Shown: in pieces, positions 56,175-64,000 of the stretch
Numbering within the stretch: the stretch's first letter is position 1
Layout of the letters: every line of letters starts with the position of its first letter
Origin: Roseiarcus sp963775575
GTDB lineage: Bacteria > Pseudomonadota > Alphaproteobacteria > Rhizobiales > Beijerinckiaceae
NCBI GenBank assembly: GCA_963775575.1
Contig: CAVZJG010000002.1
Location: 310,001-374,000 of the forward strand
Direction of reading: 5' to 3'
DNA length: 64,000 nucleotides
Made by a program: the position numbers and the translations under genes
The notes under the pieces: generated by a model
Database searches by the model: none
What the model saw: only the letters and a program-made list of their open reading frames with translations
Told to the model about the DNA's origin: nothing

Positions 56175-56720
56175 TCAGAACAGTTCGACGTCGCCGAAGC
56201 TGCCGCTCCTCGGCGTCTTGGCGAGATCCACTTTGTCGATGGCGGGGCTCGCGGCGACGTAGCTCTGCCTGGCGCGGCCCGATACCGGCCAATATTGAAG
56301 CCGACGTCCCTGTTGTCCGCCGAGGTCCTTGCTGACCAGCTTGATGCCCTCGTACTTCAGATAACGCTCGGCGAAATCGGCATTTTTCTGACCGATGTCG
56401 GAAAGGCCGGTCATCATGCGCGCGCCCCCGAACAGCTTCGCCTCCAACCGCTCGCGTTGCGCTCCCTTCTTCATCAGCCCGTTCACCAGCAGCTCCATCA
56501 AGTAGTCGCCGTACCGCTCGACTTCGGCCGAATGCGACTTCGCGTCCTCTCCGGGCAGAAGAAAATGATTCATCCCTCCGACCCCGGCGACGGGATCGCG
56601 GATGCAGGCCGCGACACAGGAGCCGAGCAACGTCGAGACCACCACGTTCGGATCGTCGGTGACGCGGTATTCGCCCTGGACAATGTGAATTCGTCGCTGC
56701 GGATGTTCGCTGTCCATCAT
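56175..56720 (-). CDS. cheD: chemoreceptor glutamine deamidase CheD
   Basis: 181 aa. Start ATG overlaps the cheY2 stop (ATGATGG). Catalytic residues: Cys in VVSTLLGSCVAACIRDPVAG (about residue 34), His in GGMNHFLLPG (about 51), Thr in the following helix region. KLFGGARMMTGLSDIGQKNA and KLVSKDLGGQQGRRLQYWPV complete the family core. It deamidates Gln in receptors to adjust their signalling. The tail ends GDVELF, resembling the ELF end of the next protein. Confidence 0.92.
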   Translation of the reverse strand: MMDSEHPQRRIHIVQGEYRVTDDPNVVVSTLLGSCVAACIRDPVAGVGGMNHFLLPGEDAKSHSAEVERYGDYLMELLVNGLMKKGAQRERLEAKLFGGARMMTGLSDIGQKNADFAERYLKYEGIKLVSKDLGGQQGRRLQYWPVSGRARQSYVAASPAIDKVDLAKTPRSGSFGDVELF

Positions 56721-57106
56721 CCCAATTTTCCAAACACCGCCTCGATGGCGGCTCGCAACGAAGTGACGGTGAAGGGTTTGGTGATGTAGTTGTTCAAGGC
56801 GTACTGCCGTCCTCGCTCGATCAGGGTTTTGTCGGGGCTGCCGGTCACCAGAATGAAGCCGATGCGCGCCGTCGATGGGTTCTGGCGCAGACCCTTGAGC
56901 AGCGCCAGCCCGTCGAGTCCCGGCATATTCATATCGGATATGACGAGATGCACCGGCTGCGCTTTCAGCGTGTTCAGCGCCGCCAGGCCGTCTTTGGCGA
57001 TCGTCACGCCGCGGACGCCCATCTGATCGAGCGCGTCGATGATGAGAGCTCGGCTGACCGACGTGTCGTCGACCACCATAACTCGGAGTTTTTCCGCGAC
57101 CGACAT
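56717..57106 (-). CDS. CheY response regulator (second copy)
   Basis: 129 aa single receiver domain: RVMVVDDTSVSRALIIDALD (acidic pocket), the phosphoacceptor Asp in HLVISDMNMPGLDGLALLKG, the Thr switch in GFILVTGSPD, and Lys in NNYITKPFTVTSL. In the Sinorhizobium-type operon this position is held by CheY2, the motor-binding regulator. Overlaps cheD by 4 bp and lies just after cheB. Confidence 0.92.
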   Translation of the reverse strand: MSVAEKLRVMVVDDTSVSRALIIDALDQMGVRGVTIAKDGLAALNTLKAQPVHLVISDMNMPGLDGLALLKGLRQNPSTARIGFILVTGSPDKTLIERGRQYALNNYITKPFTVTSLRAAIEAVFGKLG

Positions 57107-57109
57107 GGC

Positions 57110-58174
57110 TCAGTTCTTTCCGTTTGGCGCTGAAGTGAGGCTCAGGATCTCCGTCCCGATGCCGCCGAGCGGCATTTGCTTCTCGACCGCCCCGCACTCG
57201 AAGGCGACCTTCGGCATGCCGTAAACGATGCTGGTCGCTTCGTTCTGGCCGATCGTCCTCGCCCCGGAGCGGCGCATGGCGAGCAACCCCGCGGCGCCGT
57301 CCCTGCCCATGCCTGTCAGGATGACGCCGACCGCTTTGGGGCCGCACGACTTGGCTACCGAGGCGAACAGAACGTCGACCGAGGGACGATGGCCGTTGAC
57401 GAAATCGTCGTTGTGCAATCGACACCGCCAATGGCTGGAACTCGACACCTCGAGGTGGGTGGCGCTACCGGGCGCGAGATAGACGCGGCCGACATCGAGC
57501 GGCGCCCCCTCTTCGGCTTCGGCGACGCAAGCGCCGGTCAGTCCATCGAGGCGTCGAGCGAACGACTTGGTGAACGGCGTCGGCATGTGCAGCGCGATCA
57601 CCGTCGGCGGGCAATTGGTCGGATATCCCGTCAGGATCGCAATCAGGGCCTCGACGCCGCCGGTCGAGGCGCCGATCGCGACGACACTCCCGTCCGGGCG
57701 ATAGGGCGAGCAGGGTTCGCAGGCGGCGCGGTCGTCGGCCCGGAGGTGCGGGCGCGCGGCGCGGTCGTCCGCCCGCTTGTGCATGCGCGCAGCCGCAGCC
57801 GACTTCACTCGGGTCGGCAGATCGTCGAAGGAATGGGGATGCTCGATCGACGGCTTGCCGATGCAGTCGACGGCGCCGAGCTCCATCGCCCTGATCGTGG
57901 CGCTCGCCCCTCGCGCCGTCAGGCTCGAGACCATGACGACGGGAAACGGCCTCAAGCGCATGACCTTGTCGAGAAACTCGAGCCCGTCCATTTTCGGCAT
58001 CTCGACGTCGAGCGTCATGACGTCGGGATTGAGCGCCTTGATGGCTTCGCGGGCCTCCAGGGGATTGGACGCCTGTCCGACCACGACGATTTCGGCGTCG
58101 CTCGACAGCGCAGCCGAAATCAGGCCGCGCATCGTGGCCGAATCGTCGACGACGAGGACGCGGATGGGCGTCAT
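57110..58174 (-). CDS. cheB: CheB protein-glutamate methylesterase/response regulator
   Basis: 354 aa from ATG 58174; a longer open frame upstream is the antisense of cheR in another reading and is not used. Receiver: RVLVVDDSATMRGLISAALS, MTLDVEMPKMDGLEFLDKVM. Methylesterase: Ser in AIGASTGGVEALIAIL, His in VIALHMPTPFTKSFARRLDG, Asp in LTGMGRDGAAGLLAMRRSGA. A linker of Asp/Ala/Arg repeats (RADDRAARPHLRADDRAA) joins them. It removes methyl groups from receptors. It overlaps cheR by 4 bp. Confidence 0.95.
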   Translation of the reverse strand: MTPIRVLVVDDSATMRGLISAALSSDAEIVVVGQASNPLEAREAIKALNPDVMTLDVEMPKMDGLEFLDKVMRLRPFPVVMVSSLTARGASATIRAMELGAVDCIGKPSIEHPHSFDDLPTRVKSAAAARMHKRADDRAARPHLRADDRAACEPCSPYRPDGSVVAIGASTGGVEALIAILTGYPTNCPPTVIALHMPTPFTKSFARRLDGLTGACVAEAEEGAPLDVGRVYLAPGSATHLEVSSSSHWRCRLHNDDFVNGHRPSVDVLFASVAKSCGPKAVGVILTGMGRDGAAGLLAMRRSGARTIGQNEATSIVYGMPKVAFECGAVEKQMPLGGIGTEILSLTSAPNGKN

Positions 58175-59070
58175 GCGTCGCTCCCGCGGCTCAGCCGATA
58201 GGCAGTGACGCCGGAGCTGAAGAGCCGCGAAGCCGCAGGCCCGGTCACCCGTTCGGAATGGCCGATATAGAGCCAGCCGTTGGGTTCCAGCTTCGATGCG
58301 AACTTGCTCCATACCCTCTGCTGCGTCGGCTCGTCGAAGTAGATGACGACGTTCCGGCAGAAGATGGCGGCGAATTTTCCCGGCATCGGCCAATCCGCGT
58401 TCAGGTTCAGCGTCCGGAAGGAAACCAACCGCCTGAGTTCGTCGGCGGCCATCCATTCCTGACGCGGCCTGTCCGAGGCGCAAACGAAATATCGTTTGCG
58501 CAAGGCCTCCGGGACGTCCGCCAGCGCGGCCTCGCCATAGACGCCGCGCTGACCTTCGGCGACCACCCGGGGATCGATGTCGGTGGCCAAGATCTTGACG
58601 TCGAGCGCGGCGGCGTTGGGTTCGAGCGAGAGAACGGTCAACGCGATCGAATAGGGCTCCTGGCCGCTCGAGCACGCGGCCGACCACAGCCTGACTCGCG
58701 CGCCGTGGCGCGCGGCGTCCAGGAGCGAGGACAGGACGTGGGTCTTGAGATGTTCGAAATGATGCGGCTCGCGGAAGAAGCGGGTCACGTTGGTCGTCAG
58801 CGCCGACAGCATTTCCAGGCGCTCGTCCACTCCCTCGGGCGCGCCCACGAGATCGCAATAGTCGTGAAAGCTCTCCAGGTTCAACATTCGCAGTCGTTTG
58901 ACCAGCCGCGAGTAGACGAGAGTCGCCTTCGTTTCGGGCAGATAGATGCCCGCGTCGGCGTAGAGCATCGCCGCGATCTCTTTGAAATCGCGATGCGACA
59001 TCGTGAAGTCGCCCGAGAACAGCGGTTCGCGGGCGCCATTTTCGGCTGTGGCGGCGTTTCGACCCATCAT
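58171..59070 (-). CDS. cheR: CheR chemotaxis methyltransferase
   Basis: 299 aa. N-terminal helical domain: FKEIAAMLYADAGIYLPETK, LVYSRLVKRLRMLNLESFHD. SAM domain: NVTRFFREPHHFEHLKTHVL, RLWSAACSSGQEPYSIALTV, ILATDIDPRVVAEGQRGVYG, FAAIFCRNVVIYFDEPTQQR and YIGHSERVTG. All family motifs are intact. Methylates receptor glutamates using SAM. 4-bp overlaps with cheW upstream and cheB downstream. Confidence 0.95.
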   Translation of the reverse strand: MMGRNAATAENGAREPLFSGDFTMSHRDFKEIAAMLYADAGIYLPETKATLVYSRLVKRLRMLNLESFHDYCDLVGAPEGVDERLEMLSALTTNVTRFFREPHHFEHLKTHVLSSLLDAARHGARVRLWSAACSSGQEPYSIALTVLSLEPNAAALDVKILATDIDPRVVAEGQRGVYGEAALADVPEALRKRYFVCASDRPRQEWMAADELRRLVSFRTLNLNADWPMPGKFAAIFCRNVVIYFDEPTQQRVWSKFASKLEPNGWLYIGHSERVTGPAASRLFSSGVTAYRLSRGSDA

Positions 59071-59534
59071 GCCGCCTTCTCCGCTGGCGCCGACATCAGG
59101 CTGTCGAGTTCGACGAGGCCGATCATGCGCTCGTCGATCGCGAGCACGCCGCGAACGAAGGACTTGACGACGTCGGTGGCGATGTCGGGCGTCGGTTGAA
59201 TGTTTTCCGTCGACTGGGTGAGGATGTCGGAGACCGCGTCGACGAGCAGGCCGATGATCTGGCCGCCGAACTGAACGACGATGATGACCTGGCGCGCCGT
59301 CGCCTCGATGGGCGGAAAGCCCAGGCGTTCAGCCAGATCCACGATCGGCAACACCGAGCCGCGCAGGTTGATGACCCCGCGCACGTAGGAGGGAGCATGG
59401 GGCAGCGGGGTCGCCGGCGTCCAACCGCGGATTTCGCGCACGCTCATGATGTCGATGCAGAATTCCTGGACTCCGATGCAAAACGCGACGAACTCGCAGG
59501 CGGGGCCGTTGGCGGCGGGGTTGTTCTCGGTCAT
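59067..59534 (-). CDS. cheW: CheW coupling protein
   Basis: 155 aa. Links receptors and CheA. FCIGVQEFCIDIMSVREIRG, TPLPHAPSYVRGVINLRGSV, LPIVDLAERLG and QIIGLLVDAVSDILT are the CheW core; the Arg in VRGVINLRG is in the receptor-contact position. It overlaps cheR by 4 bp and follows cheA by 3 bp. Confidence 0.94.
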   Translation of the reverse strand: MTENNPAANGPACEFVAFCIGVQEFCIDIMSVREIRGWTPATPLPHAPSYVRGVINLRGSVLPIVDLAERLGFPPIEATARQVIIVVQFGGQIIGLLVDAVSDILTQSTENIQPTPDIATDVVKSFVRGVLAIDERMIGLVELDSLMSAPAEKAA

Positions 59535-59537
59535 GGC

Positions 59538-61730
59538 TCAACCCGTTGCGGCGAGAAGGGGTTCCGACGCGGGCGCGGCGCGGTTGGTGCGCGCCACGAA
59601 CGTGTCGATGTCGAGGATGAGCGCCACTCGCCCATCGCCGAGAATGGTCGCGGCGGCGATGCCCGGCACTTGGCGATAATTCGCTTCCAGGCTCTTGATC
59701 ACGACCTGTCGCTGATCGTGGATCGCGTCGACCACCAGGGCGCAACGCGTGCTCACCTCGGTCTCGACGACCAGAACGACCCCGTCGAACGGATCGGCCG
59801 CGACCTTGCGGTAGCCGAGTTCTTGTCCGACGTCGATCAGCGGCACGAACCCGCCGCGATCCGAAATGACTCGCGCGTTGACCCCGATCGCGTGGACGTC
59901 GCTGCGCTTCGGCCTGAGCGTCTCGACGATCGCCGTCAGCGGCACGACCAACGTCTGATCCGCCACCTTGACCACCATGCCGTCGAGCACCGCCAGCGTC
60001 AGCGGCAAGCTGAGCGAAAACGTCGATCCGTAGCCCGGCCGGGAGGAGATCGAAATCCGACCGCCCAGCGCCTGGATCGAGCGCTTGACGACGTCCATGC
60101 CGACGCCCCGACCGGAAATGTTCGACACGGTCGTCGCCGTGGAGAAGCCGGGAAGAAAGAGCAGATTGTCGATTTCGCCGTCGCTGAGCTGCGCGTCGGC
60201 CGCGATCAATTCCTTCTTGACGGCGATGGCGCGAACCCGCGCCCGATCGATCCCGGCGCCGTCGTCCGAGACCTCGATGACGATTCGCCCCGAGCGGTGC
60301 GCCGCCGACAACTTGACCTCGCCTTGGGCGGCTTTGCCCGCCGCCGCACGAGCGTCGGGCGCCTCGACGCCGTGATCGACCGCGTTGCGAACCATATGGG
60401 TGAGCGGATCGGCCAGGCGCTCGATGACGGTTCGATCGACTTCGGTCGCGTCTCCCTCGGTTCTCAGCCGCACCAACTTTCCCGTGGCGTCGGTCAATTC
60501 CCGGATGATGCGCGACATGCGCTGGAACAGCGGCTTCACCGGCTGGGCGCGGATCGCCATGACGCCTTCTTGAATTTCCCGCGTCAGTTGTTCGAGCGCG
60601 CCGAGACCCGCGGCCACGCTCGAAGATCGCGCCAGCCCCGCCTCCATCACCCGCTGCGAAAGCATCGCCTGATTGATCACCAGCTCGCCGACCAGATTGA
60701 TCAGTCGATCGACGCGCTCGAGATCGACCCGGATCGTCGGCGCCGCGGCTTCGGCTTTTCCTGGTTCCGATCGCGCCTTTTCCGCCTCCGGCGCCGCCGT
60801 CGTCGCCGTCCCCGCGGGCTGCGCGTCGTCGTCCCGAGCGCCCCCGCCGTCGGTCGGCGCGCGATCATCTTCGCGCGGATCGGCGGCGACGGGCGCGCTC
60901 GGCGCCGGCCGCGCGTCGTCGATCGGCGGAACCTGCGCGCGCCGAGGCTCCTCGTTCTTCGCGGACGAGCTTGCCGACGCGATTTCGAGCTCGCAATCGT
61001 CGACGACGAATTCGAACAGTTCGTGGATCGCGTCGACGTCCTCCTTGGTGGACAGCTCGACGCGCCAACGGAGATAAGCGCCTTCCGGATCGAGTTTGTC
61101 GAGCGGCGGCAAGGAACTGGCGTCGCAGGAGATCGAAACGTCCCCCATCCGCGCAAGTTCGCGCAGCAGCCGGAGGGTCTCGTTGCCCTTGCGATAGAGA
61201 TCGGGCATCGGCGTGAAGGTGATCACATAGCCCGCCGAGCCCAGCTCGGCGGCCTCGGGTTCGTCGTCGATGGACAGCGTCAGCGGCTGAAAATCGAGCG
61301 GCTCGGCCTCCGCGCCGATTTGGCCCTGATCAGACGCCTCGCGCGTGTCGTCGGTGAAACCTTTCAACTCGTCGATCAACGACTCCATGCGCGCCTCGTC
61401 GACCGGCTCGTCGGTCCGGGCCGCCTTCACCAGGTCCGCCAAGACGTCGGCGCAGCGAAGCATCGTCTTCAGGGCGGCGGCCGTCGGCGCGAGCTTGTCG
61501 CTGCGAATGAGATCGAGGGCGGTCTCGAACGTGTGCGCGAAACGCACCAGTCGATCGAGCTTGAACGCGCCCGCGCCGCCCTTGATCGAATGCACCGCGC
61601 GAAACACGGCGTTGACCGTCTCGGAGTCGGCGTCGCCCTCCCGCATCGCCTCCAGGCCGACCTCGAGTTCGCCCAGTTGCTCCTCGCACTCCTGGAAGAA
61701 GGTCTCCCGGATCGCCGCCATCGTGTCCAT
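59538..61730 (-). CDS. cheA: CheA chemotaxis histidine kinase
   Basis: 730 aa. P1 (Hpt): VFRAVHSIKGGAGAFKLDRL with the phosphorylated His at about residue 48. P2-like region (about 155-240). A Pro/Ala/Asp-rich linker (about 250-325). P3 dimerisation: RVDLERVDRLINLVGELVIN. P4: N-box THMVRNAVDHGVEAPDARAA, G1 VIEVSDDGAGIDRARV, G2 GRGVGMDVVKRSI, and GYGSTFSLSLPLTLAVLDGM. P5 (CheW-like) ends with ILGDGRVALILDIDTFV. All catalytic boxes are intact. It phosphorylates the two CheY proteins and CheB of this operon. Confidence 0.96.
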   Translation of the reverse strand: MDTMAAIRETFFQECEEQLGELEVGLEAMREGDADSETVNAVFRAVHSIKGGAGAFKLDRLVRFAHTFETALDLIRSDKLAPTAAALKTMLRCADVLADLVKAARTDEPVDEARMESLIDELKGFTDDTREASDQGQIGAEAEPLDFQPLTLSIDDEPEAAELGSAGYVITFTPMPDLYRKGNETLRLLRELARMGDVSISCDASSLPPLDKLDPEGAYLRWRVELSTKEDVDAIHELFEFVVDDCELEIASASSSAKNEEPRRAQVPPIDDARPAPSAPVAADPREDDRAPTDGGGARDDDAQPAGTATTAAPEAEKARSEPGKAEAAAPTIRVDLERVDRLINLVGELVINQAMLSQRVMEAGLARSSSVAAGLGALEQLTREIQEGVMAIRAQPVKPLFQRMSRIIRELTDATGKLVRLRTEGDATEVDRTVIERLADPLTHMVRNAVDHGVEAPDARAAAGKAAQGEVKLSAAHRSGRIVIEVSDDGAGIDRARVRAIAVKKELIAADAQLSDGEIDNLLFLPGFSTATTVSNISGRGVGMDVVKRSIQALGGRISISSRPGYGSTFSLSLPLTLAVLDGMVVKVADQTLVVPLTAIVETLRPKRSDVHAIGVNARVISDRGGFVPLIDVGQELGYRKVAADPFDGVVLVVETEVSTRCALVVDAIHDQRQVVIKSLEANYRQVPGIAAATILGDGRVALILDIDTFVARTNRAAPASEPLLAATG

Positions 61731-61748
61731 TGACGAATCCTCTGGCGC

Positions 61749-62114
61749 TCAGGCGGCCACGCGGCGCACGACGTCGACCAGTTTGACCGAGTCGAACGGC
61801 TTGACGATCCAGCCCGTCGCGCCGGCGCGCCGCGCGATGTTCTTCTTCTCCGCCGAACTCTCGGTCGTCAGCACCAGGATCGGGACGCCGAGAAACCGGT
61901 CGTCTTTGCGGACGCGCTCGATGAAACCGAACCCATCGAGCTTGGGCATGTTGATGTCGGTGATGATCACGCGTGGCGCTTCTTGCGTCAGGACCTCGAG
62001 GCCATGCATGCCGTCGACCGCCTGCACGACGCGATAGCCCGCCTCGGTCAGCGCGACTTTCAACATGTCCCGCATGGTGCGGGAATCGTCGACGGTCAGA
62101 ATCGTTATGCACAT
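61749..62114 (-). CDS. CheY response regulator (first copy)
   Basis: 121 aa receiver: ILTVDDSRTMRDMLKVALTE, Asp in RVIITDINMPKLDGFGFIER, Thr in ILVLTTESSAEKK, Lys in GWIVKPFDSVKLVDVV. Corresponds to CheY1, the phosphate-sink regulator in Sinorhizobium. It overlaps the end of the STAS gene by 10 bp and lies 18 bp before cheA. Confidence 0.92.
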   Translation of the reverse strand: MCITILTVDDSRTMRDMLKVALTEAGYRVVQAVDGMHGLEVLTQEAPRVIITDINMPKLDGFGFIERVRKDDRFLGVPILVLTTESSAEKKNIARRAGATGWIVKPFDSVKLVDVVRRVAA

Positions 62115-62656
62115 TGCGGCTGTTCTCCACTCGTAAGCGTCGTCAAATCGATGCCGAGAAGGCGCAAGTCCTCGATCATCCGCGGAGCGCAGTTGACGAT
62201 CGAGAGGGCGACCCCCTCGGCGCTCCATGTTCGCTTGGCGGACAGGAGCACCTGAACGCATTGGGCGCCCAATTGATGGACCGACGAGCCGTCGACGACG
62301 ATCGGCTTGCCGCGACGCTCCAGCAACGCCTTGGCGAGCGGCCTCGCGGCGGGAAGATCGAGACATTCGGGCAGCTGAAACGCCCCATCCGGCTCGCCCG
62401 CCGCCGGCGTCGCGGCGGGCGCGGCCGCCGCGGGGGAATCGGGACGTTGGGGCGGCGGCGACGCCGCTTCCGGCTCGGCCTTCGCCGGCGCCGCGGCGGG
62501 TGCGGCCACGGCGCCGAGATCGAGACCTTCCAGCGCCGACAGGACTTCTTCCGGCTCGCGCCTCGATCCCGTCAGGTCGACTTTGGGATAGTACTCGGCT
62601 TTGGCCGACCGACATTTTCGCGCCCGCCGCTGCCACACCAATTCCTTAGCCATCAC
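62105..62656 (-). CDS. cheS: STAS-domain chemotaxis protein CheS
   Basis: 183 aa; the start may be at a later Met or alternative codon. The N-terminal 50 residues are basic and unrecognised, followed by an Ala/Pro-rich linker (about 50-90). The C-terminal STAS domain reads LPECLDLPAARPLAKALLER, KPIVVDGSSVHQLGAQCVQV, LLSAKRTWSAEGVALSIVNC and LRLLGIDL. First gene of the operon, as cheS in Sinorhizobium meliloti, where it helps CheA dephosphorylate CheY1. The length is roughly twice that of the Sinorhizobium form because of the N-terminal extension. Confidence 0.72.
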   Translation of the reverse strand: MMAKELVWQRRARKCRSAKAEYYPKVDLTGSRREPEEVLSALEGLDLGAVAAPAAAPAKAEPEAASPPPQRPDSPAAAAPAATPAAGEPDGAFQLPECLDLPAARPLAKALLERRGKPIVVDGSSVHQLGAQCVQVLLSAKRTWSAEGVALSIVNCAPRMIEDLRLLGIDLTTLTSGEQPQCA

Positions 62657-63390
62657 TTCGCCCCGCCATTTCCTTGCCCTCGACCGCCCACGCTACGCGC
62701 CCACGCCGCGAAGGCGGCGAGGCCCGCAATCGAAACGGGGCGCGCGCCGAAGCCAGCCCACGGCGCGATCTCGAGAGACTTCAGAAAATTCCGGGACAAT
62801 TCCTTCTCCTTGCGACGGCAAGGCCGAGCGCGGCCGCGGCGACCACGCCGGAGGAAGGCCGAGCGAGCCGCCTCGCCGTCCGGGGCCGCCGAGCGAGGCG
62901 CCTTCCGACGGGTCGGGAAACCAACGAACAAGGAGCATGGCGCGGCCTCTCGGAGCGAACGGATTGCGACCGAATCCGGCGCTCCATTGGCCGCGACGCG
63001 CCAAGCCGCATCAGCGCTTGGACGTGACGATCATACGAAAGCGATCGAATTCGACCGTGGGCATGTCGGCTCAAGGCGCGACGCGAGCGAACGGCTTCAT
63101 GCCTCAGACGCCTTCGGGCGAAGGCGATTTCTGTCGGACGCGTCAATAGTCCTAAACAGGATTGGTTGCCCGATGATTAAAATGCCGCGCGGTCAACGCC
63201 ATAGGCCGCCGGGGCCGCCGGGGTCGACGGCGCGAAGGACGGGTCGTCGCTCGATTCGCGAGGCGGCGCGGCCGCGGGACGCCTAGCCGCCCCTCGCGGG
63301 CGCGCCCCGACAACAATTCGTTCCCATCGGCGTCCGCTTTTTTCGCCGGGGCGGCGGGCGCGCGCCCGCGCTCCAAGCCGGCGCGCCGCT
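62657..63390. other. intergenic region between cheS and the oligoendopeptidase
   Basis: About 730 bp with no supported gene. Open frames are Arg/Ala-rich shadows. A receptor gene (icpA-like), which precedes cheS in Sinorhizobium, is absent. The che promoter must lie here but no clear boxes were found. Confidence 0.45.
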
Positions 63391-64000
63391 TCAGCCCAGC
63401 GCCTCGAGCTCGCCGATCATGCGCTCGATCAGCGACAGCCCGATCCCCCAGAACGCCGGATCGCGGGCGTCGAGGCCGAAGGGCGCGAGCAGCTCGGCGT
63501 GATGCTTCGTGCCGCCGGCCGCGAGCATCGCCAGATAGCGCTCGGCGAAGCCCTCGTGCGCGCGCTCGTAGACGCCGTAGAGCGAATTCACCAGGCAATC
63601 GCCGAACGCATAGGCGTAAACGTAGAACGGCGAATGAATGAAATGGCCGATATAGCTCCAATAGGTCTCGTAGCCGGGCCCCAGCCTGATCGCCGGCCCC
63701 AGGCTTTCCGCCTGCACGTTCAGCCAAAACCCGCCGATCGTCTCGGCGGTCAATTCGCCGTTCTTGCGCTCGGCGTGCACCTTGCGTTCGAACTTGTAGA
63801 ACGCGATCTGCCGCACGACGGTGTTGAGCATGTCCTCGACTTTGGCCGCCAGCATCGACTTGCGCATCGCCGGATCGTCGGTCGAGGCGAGCAGCGCGCG
63901 AAACGTCAGCATCTCGCCGAACACCGAAGCCGTTTCGGCGAGCGTCAGGGGCGTCGGCGCCATCAGCGCGCCGTTGGGCGCGGCGAGCACCTGGTGCACG
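63391..64000 (-). CDS. M3-family oligoendopeptidase (PepF type), C-terminal part
   Basis: About 203 C-terminal residues; the gene continues beyond the window on the minus strand. The sequence begins just after the HEXXH zinc motif (VHQVLAAPNGALMAPTPLTL) and includes ETASVFGEMLTF, with the third zinc-ligand Glu, VRQIAFYKFERKVH, SWSYIGHFIH-like YWSYIGHFIHSPFYVYAYAF and the end FWGIGLSLIERMIGELEALG. Cytosolic zinc peptidase that degrades short peptides. Assignment to PepF (M03B) is from these C-terminal motifs. Confidence 0.88.
   Translation of the reverse strand, partial: VHQVLAAPNGALMAPTPLTLAETASVFGEMLTFRALLASTDDPAMRKSMLAAKVEDMLNTVVRQIAFYKFERKVHAERKNGELTAETIGGFWLNVQAESLGPAIRLGPGYETYWSYIGHFIHSPFYVYAYAFGDCLVNSLYGVYERAHEGFAERYLAMLAAGGTKHHAELLAPFGLDARDPAFWGIGLSLIERMIGELEALG

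Noticed and set aside
59196..61733. 845-codon plus-strand open frame
   Set aside because: Antisense to cheA, whose catalytic boxes are all on the minus strand.
62781..63146. 121-codon minus-strand frame between cheS and the peptidase
   Set aside because: Almost a quarter Arg, no hydrophobic core pattern; typical chance frame in GC-rich spacer.

Overview
The window is about 64 kb of high-GC DNA from an alphaproteobacterium, most likely in the Hyphomicrobiales. Evidence: a circularly permuted two-piece ssrA with an ANDNY-type tag beside sspB; a 16S-Ile-Ala-23S-5S-fMet rRNA operon whose 23S carries helix 9, 25 and 45 insertions; the che order cheS-Y-A-W-R-B-Y-D-T known from Sinorhizobium; and families such as TIGR02302, DUF4169 and the twin transmembrane protein. 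The genus cannot be fixed from the sequence alone.

Layout. 1-8.3 kb is housekeeping: ssrA/sspB (trans-translation and ClpXP delivery), an RHH regulator, a large AsmA protein, then nagA and an amino-sugar kinase. 8.3-15.3 kb is a complete minus-strand rRNA operon. Its spacers and 23S insertions are full of hairpins built from short tandem repeats, mostly heptamers. 15.4-18.3 kb is recR-ybaB-dnaX-ffs. 19.1-24.2 kb is an accessory three-gene operon: a DUF559 (PD-(D/E)XK-like) nuclease, a small winged-helix-like protein, and a giant AAA+HerA double ATPase broken by one in-frame stop. 24.5-30.1 kb is ordinary: CBS protein, DUF779, lptM-lysA, TIGR02302. 30.4-38.1 kb is accessory again: a TIR-WD40 protein with 14 near-identical blades, then a tandem FkbM methyltransferase lying between two 368-bp direct repeats, one of which carries a chimeric adenosyltransferase/glycosyltransferase remnant. 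38.1-46.8 kb holds anmK, DoxX, a nitroreductase with a divergent LysR regulator, rpsA and a redox set (SDR, AKR, old yellow enzyme). 47.5-52 kb is a clearly AT-richer island carrying a Ser/Thr kinase-HD phosphohydrolase whose reading frame breaks at a run of eight C. 52.5-62.7 kb holds a cNMP/CBS/DUF294 protein with an exonuclease and a full chemotaxis operon. The window ends inside an M3 oligoendopeptidase.

Two defence-like loci (nuclease/AAA-HerA and kinase-HD) are the best candidates for undescribed systems. Both look inactivated, or possibly switchable, through single lesions, and members of one palindromic repeat family lie beside both. Several other small genes are also broken: the 23S-insertion protein, a regulator at 47 kb, a Lys-rich ORF at 5.6 kb and a FAH N-terminal stub. 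This could mean real gene decay or uncorrected base errors; raw reads would decide.
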